Source: CAIJMU01 sp035530275 (GTDB lineage Bacteria > Spirochaetota > Spirochaetia > Treponematales > Rectinemataceae). Taken from it: a DNA stretch of 64,000 bases. Position 1 is the stretch's first letter; each line of letters begins with the position of its first letter. The stretch lies in NCBI GenBank assembly GCA_035530275.1, contig DATKVC010000024.1:161131-225130 (forward strand), in the 5' to 3' direction. Below, one piece after another: positions 9,017-15,893 of the stretch. The position numbers were made by a program, and so were the translations under genes. The notes below the pieces were generated by a model, which ran no database searches, had not been told where the DNA came from, and saw only the letters and a program-made list of their open reading frames with translations.

Positions 9017-9032
9017 TGGCACGGAACCTGCT
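9017..9032 (+). promoter_or_regulatory. Putative sigma-54 (-24/-12) promoter
   Basis: TGGCACGGAACCTGCT matches the sigma-54 consensus TGGCACG-N4-TTGCW at all but one of the fixed positions (C for T at the first base of TTGC). The invariant GG (9018-9019) and GC (9030-9031) are separated by exactly 10 bases. It lies 26 bases before the sigma-factor ATG, leaving room for a very short leader that includes the GGAGG ribosome site. Confidence 0.7.
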
Positions 9033-9057
9033 TTGTATAGAGCGATTGGAGGTTCCA

Positions 9058-9924
9058 ATGATCCGCTCCGCTAATCGCAGTTCTTCGAGCCCTTCAGATG
9101 ACAATGTCCTTTCCATCTATCTGAAAGAGATAAACCGCATTCCCCTCCTCTCCCGCGAGGAAGAGGATCGCTACGCCAGGGCCGCCGCGACGGGCGACAA
9201 GTCCGCCAAGGACAAACTGGTCACCTCGAATCTCCGCTTTGTCGTCAATGTCGCCAAGCGCTATCAGAATCAGGGTCTTCCCCTCGTCGATCTCGTTTCC
9301 GAGGGGAACATCGGCCTGATCAACGCGATCGAGCGCTATGACGTCGACAAGGGATATCACTTCATTTCCTACGCGGTGTGGTGGATCCGACAGGCCATCC
9401 TCAAGGCGATCTGCGAGAAGTCGCGGATGATCCGCCTCCCCCTCAACCGGGCCAACGAACTCGTGCAGATAGACAAGGCTCGCAAGACCCTCGAGGGGGC
9501 ACGCAGCGAGGACGAGGAGATCCGCGAGATCGCCCGTCTCCTCGAGATGGAGCCCGAGCACGTGGCCGACCTCGTGGCGGTGAGCCGCGACCTCGTGTCG
9601 CTCGAGTCCCCGGTCTTCGACGAGCGCGACTCCTCCACCGTCGGCGATTTTATCGAGAATTCGGCCTACACCTCGCCCGAAGAGCATGTCGTCGCCCAGA
9701 ATCTCAAGGAAGACATCAACTCCGTCCTCGAGACCCTGTCGGCCAAGGAGCGCGAGGTCATCGAGTGGCGCTTCGGGCTCAACGGACGCAATCCCCTCAG
9801 CCTCAAGGAAATCGGCACCCGCTTCAGCCTCACCAAGGAAAGGATCCGCCAGATCGAAAAGGCGGCCCTTCGCCGACTCACCCTCTCGAACAGGGCAGAG
9901 GTGTTGGCGAGCTACGTGGCGTAA
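9058..9924 (+). CDS. Sigma-70 family factor, small RpoD/RpoS-like
   Basis: 288 residues, with regions 1.2, 2, 3 and 4 but no long region 1.1. Region 1.2/2.1 begins SIYLKEINRIPLLSREEED. Region 2 contains NLRFVVNVAKRYQNQGLPL, then the -10 recognition helix with YAVWWIRQAI. Region 4 ends with SLKEIGTRFSLTKERIRQIE. It would direct RNA polymerase to sigma-70-type promoters. The ATG at 9058 is chosen for its GGAGG site (9048-9052). The size resembles the treponemal sigma-43 and borrelial RpoS types. A sigma-54-type promoter sits just upstream, and a terminator hairpin follows about 100 bases after the stop. Confidence 0.9.
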   Translation: MIRSANRSSSSPSDDNVLSIYLKEINRIPLLSREEEDRYARAAATGDKSAKDKLVTSNLRFVVNVAKRYQNQGLPLVDLVSEGNIGLINAIERYDVDKGYHFISYAVWWIRQAILKAICEKSRMIRLPLNRANELVQIDKARKTLEGARSEDEEIREIARLLEMEPEHVADLVAVSRDLVSLESPVFDERDSSTVGDFIENSAYTSPEEHVVAQNLKEDINSVLETLSAKEREVIEWRFGLNGRNPLSLKEIGTRFSLTKERIRQIEKAALRRLTLSNRAEVLASYVA

Positions 9925-10025
9925 CCAGCGCCTCCTGGCGTTGTTACTTCTATGATCGGATCGATGCCGGGCCCTGCTCGGCGAGGGACCCCTCCTCCCT
10001 TTCAGTCGATCCCCTCCCCACTTCC

Positions 10026-10051
10026 CAGCCCCGGACCCTCCGCCGGGGCTG
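10026..10051 (+). terminator. Terminator-like hairpin after the sigma-factor gene
   Basis: CAGCCCCGG and CCGGGGCTG are perfect 9-base arms around an 8-base loop, followed by a short T-rich stretch (GTTCTTATT). The right arm lies within the first copy of the 30-bp repeat that flanks the VapBC module. Confidence 0.65.
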
Positions 10052-10062
10052 GTTCTTATTGA
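10033..10062 (+). repeat. Direct repeat copy 1 flanking the VapBC module
   Basis: 30 bases, one mismatch from 10757-10786. It contains the right arm of the sigma-gene terminator and supplies the stop codon of the toxin gene on the other strand. Confidence 0.85.
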
Positions 10063-10472
10063 AAGGGATTCATGACTTTCAGCGGGCCGAAAGCCTGGCC
10101 GTGGGTCAGGTCCTCGGTCATCAATAGCGTCGCCTTGGCCTTTAAGGCGGCGGCGACAATCGAGGCATCCCAGAACGAAAGCTGGAATCGTTCTTTGACC
10201 TCAAGGGCATCGATGAAGAGTCTTCTATCGTTTTCTACGACATGCCACGCGAGGTAATCCATGACGATGCTTTTCGCCTCGCCGGCAGCCGGCAATTTCC
10301 TCGCGAGATTGACGAAAAGCTCCTGGAGAACCTGGGCGCTGATCAGGGGAACGATCTCGGCTCTCCAGGCTTTTCTGACCCAAGCCGAAGACCTCTCGTT
10401 CTTTTCTCCCGCGGAATGATCGAGCGCGTAAAAGAGAATGTTGGTATCGAAAAATACCAGCTCAGGATCCAT
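10056..10472 (-). CDS. PIN-domain toxin (VapC-like)
   Basis: 138 residues, likely a Mg-dependent ribonuclease of a VapBC module. The four PIN acidic positions are visible: FFDTNILFYALD near the N-terminus, the VLQELF glutamate, SFWDASIVAAA and TEDLTHG. Start at 10472, where the ATG overlaps the last codons of the antitoxin, so the pair is translationally coupled. The stop codon lies inside repeat copy 1 (10033-10062), which suggests the module arrived as a unit. Both genes run against the flanking sigma-factor and tRNA genes. Confidence 0.88.
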   Translation of the reverse strand: MDPELVFFDTNILFYALDHSAGEKNERSSAWVRKAWRAEIVPLISAQVLQELFVNLARKLPAAGEAKSIVMDYLAWHVVENDRRLFIDALEVKERFQLSFWDASIVAAALKAKATLLMTEDLTHGQAFGPLKVMNPFQ

Positions 10473-10692
10473 GGGCCTCTTCCCGGCCGAGGGGCTCACC
10501 ACCGAGGGAGATCCCGGAATCCAGAATCGAGAGCGCGTGTTTTCGCAGCGCTTCCTGGAATTGCCGGGCCCCGACCTTTTCGCTCACCGTGTCGGCTATC
10601 CATTGCGAAAGGGAAACCCCTGCCTCCACTGCTTCATACCGGCAACGTATGAGGATTTCTTCATCGAGTCTCAAGGTGACATTCTTAGTCAT
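10462..10692 (-). CDS. Ribbon-helix-helix antitoxin of the PIN toxin
   Basis: 76 residues from the ATG at 10692, which has an AGGGG ribosome site; an in-frame upstream ATG at 10713 is less likely. The N-terminus NVTLRLDEEILIRCRYEAVE reads as a ribbon-helix-helix strand and first helix. It should bind its own promoter and neutralise the toxin encoded downstream, which it overlaps by 11 bases. Nested palindromes lie directly upstream (10708-10734). Confidence 0.82.
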   Translation of the reverse strand: MTKNVTLRLDEEILIRCRYEAVEAGVSLSQWIADTVSEKVGARQFQEALRKHALSILDSGISLGGEPLGREEAHGS

Positions 10693-10707
10693 GTGAACCC
10701 CTGCAAG

Positions 10708-10734
10708 TTGCACAGTAGCACTTTTTCAGTGCAA
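10708..10734. promoter_or_regulatory. Operator-like nested palindromes before the VapBC pair
   Basis: TTGCAC (10708-10713) pairs with GTGCAA (10729-10734), and inside it GCACT (10718) pairs with AGTGC (10728). Their place just upstream of the antitoxin start fits autoregulation by the ribbon-helix-helix protein. Confidence 0.5.
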
Positions 10735-10756
10735 ATTCAATTTTCGCCAATGTTCA

Positions 10757-10786
10757 GGAACCTCCGCCGGGGCTGGTTCTTATTGA
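10757..10786 (+). repeat. Direct repeat copy 2 flanking the VapBC module
   Basis: 30 bases, one mismatch from 10033-10062. Its last bases form the -35 box of the tRNA-Gly promoter. It lacks the left terminator arm found before copy 1. Confidence 0.85.
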
Positions 10787-10812
10787 CGCACTTTTATTGC
10801 CCCCGCTATAGT
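10783..10812 (+). promoter_or_regulatory. Sigma-70 promoter of tRNA-Gly
   Basis: TTGACG (10783-10788) and TATAGT (10807-10812) are separated by 18 bases and lie 13 bases before the tRNA. The -35 box is shared with the end of repeat copy 2. Confidence 0.7.
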
Positions 10813-10825
10813 GGAACCGTTCAGC

Positions 10826-10896
10826 GCGATCGTCGTATACCGGTATTACCCGAGCTTCCCAAGCTCGTGAAGCGGGTTCGACTCCCGTCGATCGCT
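10826..10896 (+). tRNA. tRNA-Gly (anticodon CCC)
   Basis: The 7-base acceptor stem is perfect: GCGATCG (10826) pairs with CGATCGC (10889-10895). The anticodon arm is CGAGC-TTCCCAA-GCTCG, giving anticodon CCC. The T arm is CGGG-TTCGACT-CCCG, and the discriminator is T, as expected for glycine tRNAs. The D arm is short (GTAT to ATTAC). The 3' CCA is not encoded (CGA follows), so it would be added by nucleotidyltransferase. A promoter lies upstream and a strong terminator directly after it. Confidence 0.93.
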
Positions 10897-10899
10897 CGA

Positions 10900-10932
10900 C
10901 GCAAAAGCCCGGCCCTGCGCCGGGCTTTTGCG
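10900..10932 (+). terminator. Rho-independent terminator of tRNA-Gly
   Basis: A perfect 14-base inverted repeat (CGCAAAAGCCCGGC and its complement, with a 5-base loop). The T-rich part of the right arm is built into the stem, so the hairpin can act in both directions. Confidence 0.85.
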
Positions 10933-11324
10933 TTAATAAGCGTCGACGGGGGCTGGCGATTGTCAGCCTCGAAGGGCTTGCGTGGCTCCGATCGTCCGAT
11001 TGTTTGAGGACGATCGGTGTGAGCGCGCAGGGATGCGCGCGAAAACGCAAGCCCCGGCCCGGAGCGGGGTCGGCGAAGCCGCCCCGTGGATCGCAGCCGA
11101 TGCCTGGGAGCCGGAGCCTTGGGTTTTTTGGCCTGGCGCGAAGCAGGCCTAATCATATGTTTGGTTGTTCATATGTTCATGCGTCCATATGATCATGCGC
11201 TAGTCGTTGGCCCTTTATTCGTTCGGGCGGCCTTGGCGGACCTCTGGTCCGTGGCGCAGGGGCAGCTGCGGAGGGAGACGCCGGCGACCGGCCTCGCCTA
11301 AGGCACCACCGCGGTGCTTCTTTC
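10933..11324. other. Non-coding region with successive hairpins
   Basis: No gene is supported. A perfect 10-base stem (CCGATCGTCC at 10988 with GGACGATCGG at 11008) is followed by GCGCGC/GCGCGC (11023 and 11035) and a GC-rich segment. Further on, CATATG recurs three times between about 11150 and 11195. It could hold a structured RNA, but no known RNA family is recognised. Confidence 0.4.
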
Positions 11325-11630
11325 TTACCAGCCTTCAATCTCGAAGTCGGCGAAGTTGCCCGTGGGTTCGCGCTTCTGGGCGATGACGCGGTCGACCCGG
11401 GCGCCGGGGGGGCCGCTCGCGAGCCAGTCTTCGAAATCGGCCAGGGCGTCGGTGCTGCCTTCGGCCCAGGTTTCGACATCGCCGTTGTCGAGGTTGCGCA
11501 CCCAGCCGGTCAGGCCGAGGGAGTGGGCCTTGTGGCTGGCCGAGTAGCGAAAGCCGACGCCTTGGACGCGTCCCTGGACGATTGTATGGAGGGCGGATCG
11601 AGCGCTTCGGGTGATTTGCTCCTTGTCCAC
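11325..11630 (-). CDS. acyP: Acylphosphatase
   Basis: 101 residues. It hydrolyses acyl phosphates such as carbamoyl or 1,3-bisphosphoglycerate. The family motif GRVQGVGFRYSA contains the phosphate-binding arginine, and GWVRNLDNGDVE contains the catalytic asparagine. The start is a GTG at 11630, five bases after GGAGGG. The gene stands alone on the minus strand, divergent from tex. Confidence 0.93.
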   Translation of the reverse strand: MDKEQITRSARSALHTIVQGRVQGVGFRYSASHKAHSLGLTGWVRNLDNGDVETWAEGSTDALADFEDWLASGPPGARVDRVIAQKREPTGNFADFEIEGW

Positions 11631-11770
11631 GGGACCCTCCTTGTCGATGGCGGGATGTTGGGAGGGTAGACCATCAGGTCGTATCTGTCGAGTAAAAGCG
11701 ATCGAGTCGAGGGCCTGTGGCGGTTTCGAGGCGGCTTGAATTTCGCCTCGGCTTCCCGTACCGTGGCCCC

Positions 11771-14218
11771 ATGGAACTGAACGAAGAATTCATTTCGGCC
11801 CTCGCGGTCGACGAGGTCGGCGTCTTGAGGCGCATCGCGACGGAGCTTTCGATCCGGACCGAGCAGGTGTCGGCGGTGATCGCACTCGTGGCGGAGGGCT
11901 GCACGATTCCCTTTATCAGTCGTTACCGCAAGGAACGCACCGGCAGCCTCGACGAGGTGCAGGTGCGGGATTCGGCGCATCACTTCGAGAGCTACAAGAA
12001 TCTCGAGGAACGGCGCATCGAGGTGATCAAGGGCATTTTCGCCCTCGGCAAGCTTTCGGAGGAGCTCTTCGGCAACTTGAAGAAGGCCGCCACCCTGGCG
12101 GAGATCGAGGATATATGGGGTCCGTATAAGAAGAAGAAGAAGACACGGGGCATGCTCGCGGAGGAGAAGGGGCTCGGGCCCCTGGCGGAGCTGATGCTCG
12201 CGAAGGACGAGGCGGCCGTCGAGGCTGCGGCACCGGGCTTCGTGCGCGAGGTCCCCGAAAAGCCGGAGCTCACGGTGGCGACGCCCCGCGACGCAATCCA
12301 GGGGGCGATGGACATCGTCGCCGAAAGGATGTCGCAGGACCCGGAAAACCGCGCCGCGGTGAAGTCCTTCTATCTCAAGACGGGGCATCTGGTGACGAAG
12401 GGCGTGGGCGACGAGGCGAAGAAAGAGACTTCGACCTATCAGATGTATTGGGACTATTCCGAGCCCCTCAACCAGCTCAGGCCCCACCGGACCCTCGCGG
12501 TCAACCGCGGCGAGAGGGAGGGCGAGCTCGAGGTGAAGATCGAGGTCGACGAGGATGGGGCAGTCGAGGAGCTCTGCCATCGAGCCTTCATTCACAATAG
12601 GTACCATAAGGAAGCGATCGACGAGGGGCTCAGGCGTCTGCTGTCGCCCGCGGTTCTCCGCGAGATCCGCTCGGACGCCTTCGAGGCGGCCGACGGCCAC
12701 GGCATCGAGGTCTTCTCGGAGAATCTCAAGAATCTCCTGATGCAGCCGCCGATCAAGGGCACGCGGGTTCTCGGCGTCGATCCGGGCATCCGCACGGGCA
12801 CGAAGTGCGCCGTTCTCGACGAGACGGGCAAATATCTCGACTACTTCCTCATCATGCAGGAGCAAAAGCCCGACGAGGCGAAGAAGGCCATCGCCGCGGC
12901 GGTGAAGAAGCACAACATCGCGCTGATCGCTGTGGGCAACGGCACGGCGAGCCACGAGGTGAGGGAGCTCGTCGCCTCGACGATCAGCGAGAATTCCCTG
13001 GCCTGCGAGTTCACGGTGGTCGACGAGGACGGAGCCTCCGTGTACTCGGCCAGCGATATCGCCCGCGAGGAGTTCCCCGACCTCGACCTCACGGTCCGCG
13101 GCGCCATCTCCATCGGCCGCCGACTCCAGGACCCTCTGGCGGAGCTCGTGAAGATCGACCCGAAGTCGATCGGCGTCGGCCTCTACCAGCATGACGTCAA
13201 TCAAAAGAAACTATCGGAGCAGCTCGACGAGGTCGTGGGCTCGGTGGTCAACAATGTCGGCGTCAATCTCAACACGGCGAGCCATTCGATCCTGCGCTTC
13301 GTGTCGGGCATCAACGGGGGCTTGGCGAAGAAGATCGTGAAGTACCGCGACGAGAAGGGGAAAATCACGGGGCGCGACCAGCTCCGCTCGATCCCCGGCC
13401 TCGGCGACAAGACCTTCGAACAGTGCGCGGGCTTCCTTAAGATTCCGGAGAGCGGCAATCCCCTCGACAACAGCTGGGTGCATCCGGAGAACTATCCGCT
13501 GGCCGAGGAAATTCTCCCCATCGTCAAGGCGGGGGCCGATCCAAGCCACGAGCAGCGCGCAAGCCTCAAGCAGAAATACAATGTCGGTGACACCACCATC
13601 GACGACATCCTCCTCGAGCTCAAGAAGCCCAACCGCGATCCCCGCGACGGCTTCCCCAAGCCCATCCTTTCCAAAGGTGTCGTCAAGTTCGAAGACCTGC
13701 AGGAGGGGATGAAAATCACGGGCAAGGTGAAGAACGTGGTCGACTTCGGCGCCTTCGTCGACATCGGCATCAAGGAGTCGGCCCTCATTCACGTTTCGGA
13801 GATGAGCGATCGCTTCGTAAAGGATCCCCTCGAGGTGCTCAAGGTCGGCGACGTGAAGGAGTTCCGCATAATTAGTCTCGATATCGCGAGGAAGCGGATC
13901 GGGCTGAGCCTGAAGAGCGAGGGCGGCGCTGCGGGCAGCCAGCGCGGCGAACGCGCCGGGGAGAGCGGGCGAGCTCCTCAGGGCGGCAGTCGAGGAGCGC
14001 CGGAGAGACAGACAGCCCTGGCGGGGGGCCGCGGAGATCGGCCGGGCTTCGATGGGCGGGGCGCTCCACCGCGCCCGCGAGAGGGCGGCGGCGGGTCTGG
14101 TCCTCGCGGCCCCAGGCCGGAAAAGAGCTGGGAACCGCGACGCGAGCAGCCGGGCAAGGATGACGACGGGACGACCTATAATCCCTTCGCCGAACTACTC
14201 AAGAACAGGAAGAAGTGA
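11771..14218 (+). CDS. tex: Tex family RNA-binding transcription accessory protein
   Basis: 815 residues. Helical N-terminal part, then a YqgF-like RNase H fold (VLGVDPGIRTGTKCAVLD, near residue 330), helix-hairpin-helix repeats (RSIPGLGDKTFEQCAGFL) and an S1 domain (MKITGKVKNVVDFGAFVDIG, near residue 645). Residues about 720-800 form an Arg/Gly/Pro-rich tail, then NPFAELLKNRKK. Tex proteins bind nucleic acid and influence transcription or RNA stability. I start at the ATG at 11771, where family similarity begins; no clear ribosome site is seen. Its stop overlaps the next gene's GTG (GTGA). Confidence 0.93.
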   Translation: MELNEEFISALAVDEVGVLRRIATELSIRTEQVSAVIALVAEGCTIPFISRYRKERTGSLDEVQVRDSAHHFESYKNLEERRIEVIKGIFALGKLSEELFGNLKKAATLAEIEDIWGPYKKKKKTRGMLAEEKGLGPLAELMLAKDEAAVEAAAPGFVREVPEKPELTVATPRDAIQGAMDIVAERMSQDPENRAAVKSFYLKTGHLVTKGVGDEAKKETSTYQMYWDYSEPLNQLRPHRTLAVNRGEREGELEVKIEVDEDGAVEELCHRAFIHNRYHKEAIDEGLRRLLSPAVLREIRSDAFEAADGHGIEVFSENLKNLLMQPPIKGTRVLGVDPGIRTGTKCAVLDETGKYLDYFLIMQEQKPDEAKKAIAAAVKKHNIALIAVGNGTASHEVRELVASTISENSLACEFTVVDEDGASVYSASDIAREEFPDLDLTVRGAISIGRRLQDPLAELVKIDPKSIGVGLYQHDVNQKKLSEQLDEVVGSVVNNVGVNLNTASHSILRFVSGINGGLAKKIVKYRDEKGKITGRDQLRSIPGLGDKTFEQCAGFLKIPESGNPLDNSWVHPENYPLAEEILPIVKAGADPSHEQRASLKQKYNVGDTTIDDILLELKKPNRDPRDGFPKPILSKGVVKFEDLQEGMKITGKVKNVVDFGAFVDIGIKESALIHVSEMSDRFVKDPLEVLKVGDVKEFRIISLDIARKRIGLSLKSEGGAAGSQRGERAGESGRAPQGGSRGAPERQTALAGGRGDRPGFDGRGAPPRPREGGGGSGPRGPRPEKSWEPRREQPGKDDDGTTYNPFAELLKNRKK

Positions 14219-14526
14219 CGGCGACTGCCCTTCGGGATGCCTTCGCGGCTGAGCCGGGGGTCGCCTTCGCCTACCTATTCGGCTCGATGGCCGAAGGCGG
14301 ATTCGGGGCGATGAGCGATATCGATGTCGCAGTGATGTTTTCGGGGCTCGCGCCTTCCATGAGGGAACGCCTGTCCTTTCATCATAGGTTGGCCAAAATA
14401 TTCAAGCGAGACATAGATCTCGTCATATTGAACGACGCCAGATCCTTCGAGCTGCGCAGGGAAATCCTCGATATGCTTCCGGAGGTTAAGGAATACCTCG
14501 GTTACGTCAAGGCAGCCGCTTCATGA
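14215..14526 (+). CDS. MNT-type nucleotidyltransferase
   Basis: 103 residues. The polymerase-beta-fold nucleotidyltransferase motif is intact: YLFGSMAEGGFGAMSDIDVA, with GS and the DxD metal pair. Such proteins are antitoxins of MNT/HepT pairs that add AMP to the toxin. The GTG start overlaps the tex stop by 4 bases. No HepT follows directly: the next gene is a second MNT fused by deletion to a HepT remnant. The protein may therefore be an orphan antitoxin. Confidence 0.78.
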   Translation: MTATALRDAFAAEPGVAFAYLFGSMAEGGFGAMSDIDVAVMFSGLAPSMRERLSFHHRLAKIFKRDIDLVILNDARSFELRREILDMLPEVKEYLGYVKAAAS

Positions 14527-14957
14527 AAGCGGAGGATTGGGCACGGCTTCGCGAGGTTGCAGATACCGCGCTAAAGGGATTGGCCTTGCCTCCCTACGCC
14601 GTCTGGCTCTACGGCTCGCGGGCGAGCGGCACCGAGAACGAGGAGAGCGATTTCGACTTCGCCGTGGCGGCCGAAAGGCGGCTCGACGGTCCGGAGCGTC
14701 AGGAGTTGCGTCGACGTTTCGAGGATGCCCTCGATGCAGGGGGCTTCGGATGGCCCGATATCGATGTCGTCTAGCTGCTCTACGCCGAGGGAAAAATCTC
14801 GAAGGAACTCGCCGATTCGCTCAAGAAGATGGTCGGGTTCCGCAATGTCGCGGTGCATGATTATCGCGCCCTCGATTTCGCGATCGTCGAGGCCATCGTC
14901 GGTCGGGATTTTCCCGATTTTCGGGAGTTGATCCGGATCGCGCTCGCGAGAGAATAG
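14523..14957 (+). pseudogene. Decayed MNT-HepT module (MNT joined to HepT C-terminal half, in-frame TAG)
   Basis: The frame starts with an MNT domain (WLYGSRASGTENEESDFDFA) and reaches a TAG at 14772 after PDIDVV. Reading on in the same frame gives a HepT C-terminal half, with the RNVAVHDY motif (RX4-6HxY) and a stop at 14955. The end of MNT and the first half of HepT are missing, so an internal deletion joined the two genes and an amber codon marks the join. The first 83 residues could still be made as a truncated nucleotidyltransferase. Start ATG overlaps the previous stop by 4 bases. Confidence 0.75.
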
Positions 14958-15058
14958 GGCTCAAACGGGGGTCTATGCCCCCGGAACTGCAAGGTTTCAC
15001 CTACCTATACAACCGTATAGGACTCCCTTATCCACGTGAAGTCGTCCCTCCCTACAAG

Positions 15059-15130
15059 TTGACAATCCCGGGCCTTTTGCCTTGATATTCGCAAACCCGC
15101 GTGCTAGGTTCTTGTTCACGAATTGAACAA
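15059..15130 (+). promoter_or_regulatory. Sigma-70 promoter and palindromic operator before the regulator gene
   Basis: TTGACA (15059-15064) and TTGATA (15082-15087) have the ideal 17-base spacing. About 25 bases downstream, TTGTTCA (15112) and TGAACAA (15124) form a perfect 7-base palindrome with a 5-base spacer. This suits control by a dimeric regulator, perhaps the winged-helix protein encoded downstream. A separate CTATAC/GTATAG palindrome lies at 15005-15020. Confidence 0.6.
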
Positions 15131-15293
15131 TCTTGCCCGCCGTAGCGCCGGAATTTCCATTCGCATCAATGGAAGCCTGGTTGCGCCGGGGCGACAGAGA
15201 TCCGGCGCGAAGGCGAGCCTGTTTCGACGGCATCCCGAGTCCGGATCGTCACGGTCCTTTTTCGATCGCGCTTTTCGGCGCGAAGGCGTTGTC

Positions 15294-15893
15294 TTGTCCG
15301 AAACCACCATCAACAGTCTTGTCGGTCTCACCGCTGCCACGGATTCCGAATTCGCCCTTCTCGAAAGGGTGAAGGCGGCGTCGTCGGCCGAGGAACGGCT
15401 TACCCAGAGGGAACTGGCGCGGGCATCGGGCTTGTCGCTCGGCATGACGAACATTCTGGTGCGGCGCCTGGTGGGCCGGGGATGGCTGGCCCTGCGCCGC
15501 CACTCGGCCAAGAGCATCAGCTATCTCCTTACGCCCGAAGGCGTGGCGGAGGTGGCCAGACGAAGCGGCGGCTATTTCGAAAGGGCTGCCCGCATTGTAG
15601 GCGCGAAGAGCGACCAGATCGAAGCCTTTATCGTGAGCGCCAAGTTCAACGGAGCGCGGACCCTGGTCCTCGTCGGTTCGAGCGCGGCCGATTTCATCAT
15701 CGAAAGGCTCTGTGACACGCACAAGCTGGTCTTCATCAAGAGCGCGGACGCCGAAAGGTGGCTCGCCACGCAAAAGCCCGACCTTGCCGTCGTCTGGGGA
15801 GAGCGGGCCGTTTCGGGGGTCAGGCCCCCGCGCGACAATCGTATGCATTTCAACCTTGCCTCGCAGGACGAGGGCGGGTTCGTGGAGCGTTGA
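15294..15893 (+). CDS. Winged helix-turn-helix transcriptional regulator
   Basis: 199 residues from a TTG at 15294 preceded by GAAGG. An upstream TTG at 15123 is in frame but lies in the operator palindrome and adds sequence that does not look like protein. Residues about 20-80 form a MarR-like winged helix (LTQRELARASGLSLGMTNIL, then a LLTPEG wing). The C-terminal part (VLVGSSAADFIIERLCD) is not recognised; it could be a ligand or nucleotide-sensing fold. The stop is followed at once by the GTG of the outer-membrane protein gene, so it probably heads the operon leading to the polysaccharide locus. Confidence 0.7.
   Translation: MSETTINSLVGLTAATDSEFALLERVKAASSAEERLTQRELARASGLSLGMTNILVRRLVGRGWLALRRHSAKSISYLLTPEGVAEVARRSGGYFERAARIVGAKSDQIEAFIVSAKFNGARTLVLVGSSAADFIIERLCDTHKLVFIKSADAERWLATQKPDLAVVWGERAVSGVRPPRDNRMHFNLASQDEGGFVER

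Noticed and set aside
10933..11324. Second tRNA, tmRNA, SRP RNA or RNase P RNA after tRNA-Gly
   Set aside because: Hairpins are present but no T-arm, no SRP tetraloop region and no RNase P conserved segments could be found.
11510..13204. Open frame of 564 codons on the minus strand opposite tex
   Set aside because: It mirrors the codons of a clear Tex protein; in GC-rich DNA such antisense frames stay open by codon bias. No ribosome site or family motif.
15123..15293. N-terminal extension of the winged-helix regulator from the TTG at 15123
   Set aside because: The extension starts inside the operator palindrome, has no ribosome site and reads as low-complexity basic sequence; the TTG at 15294 has a GAAGG site and precedes the conserved part.
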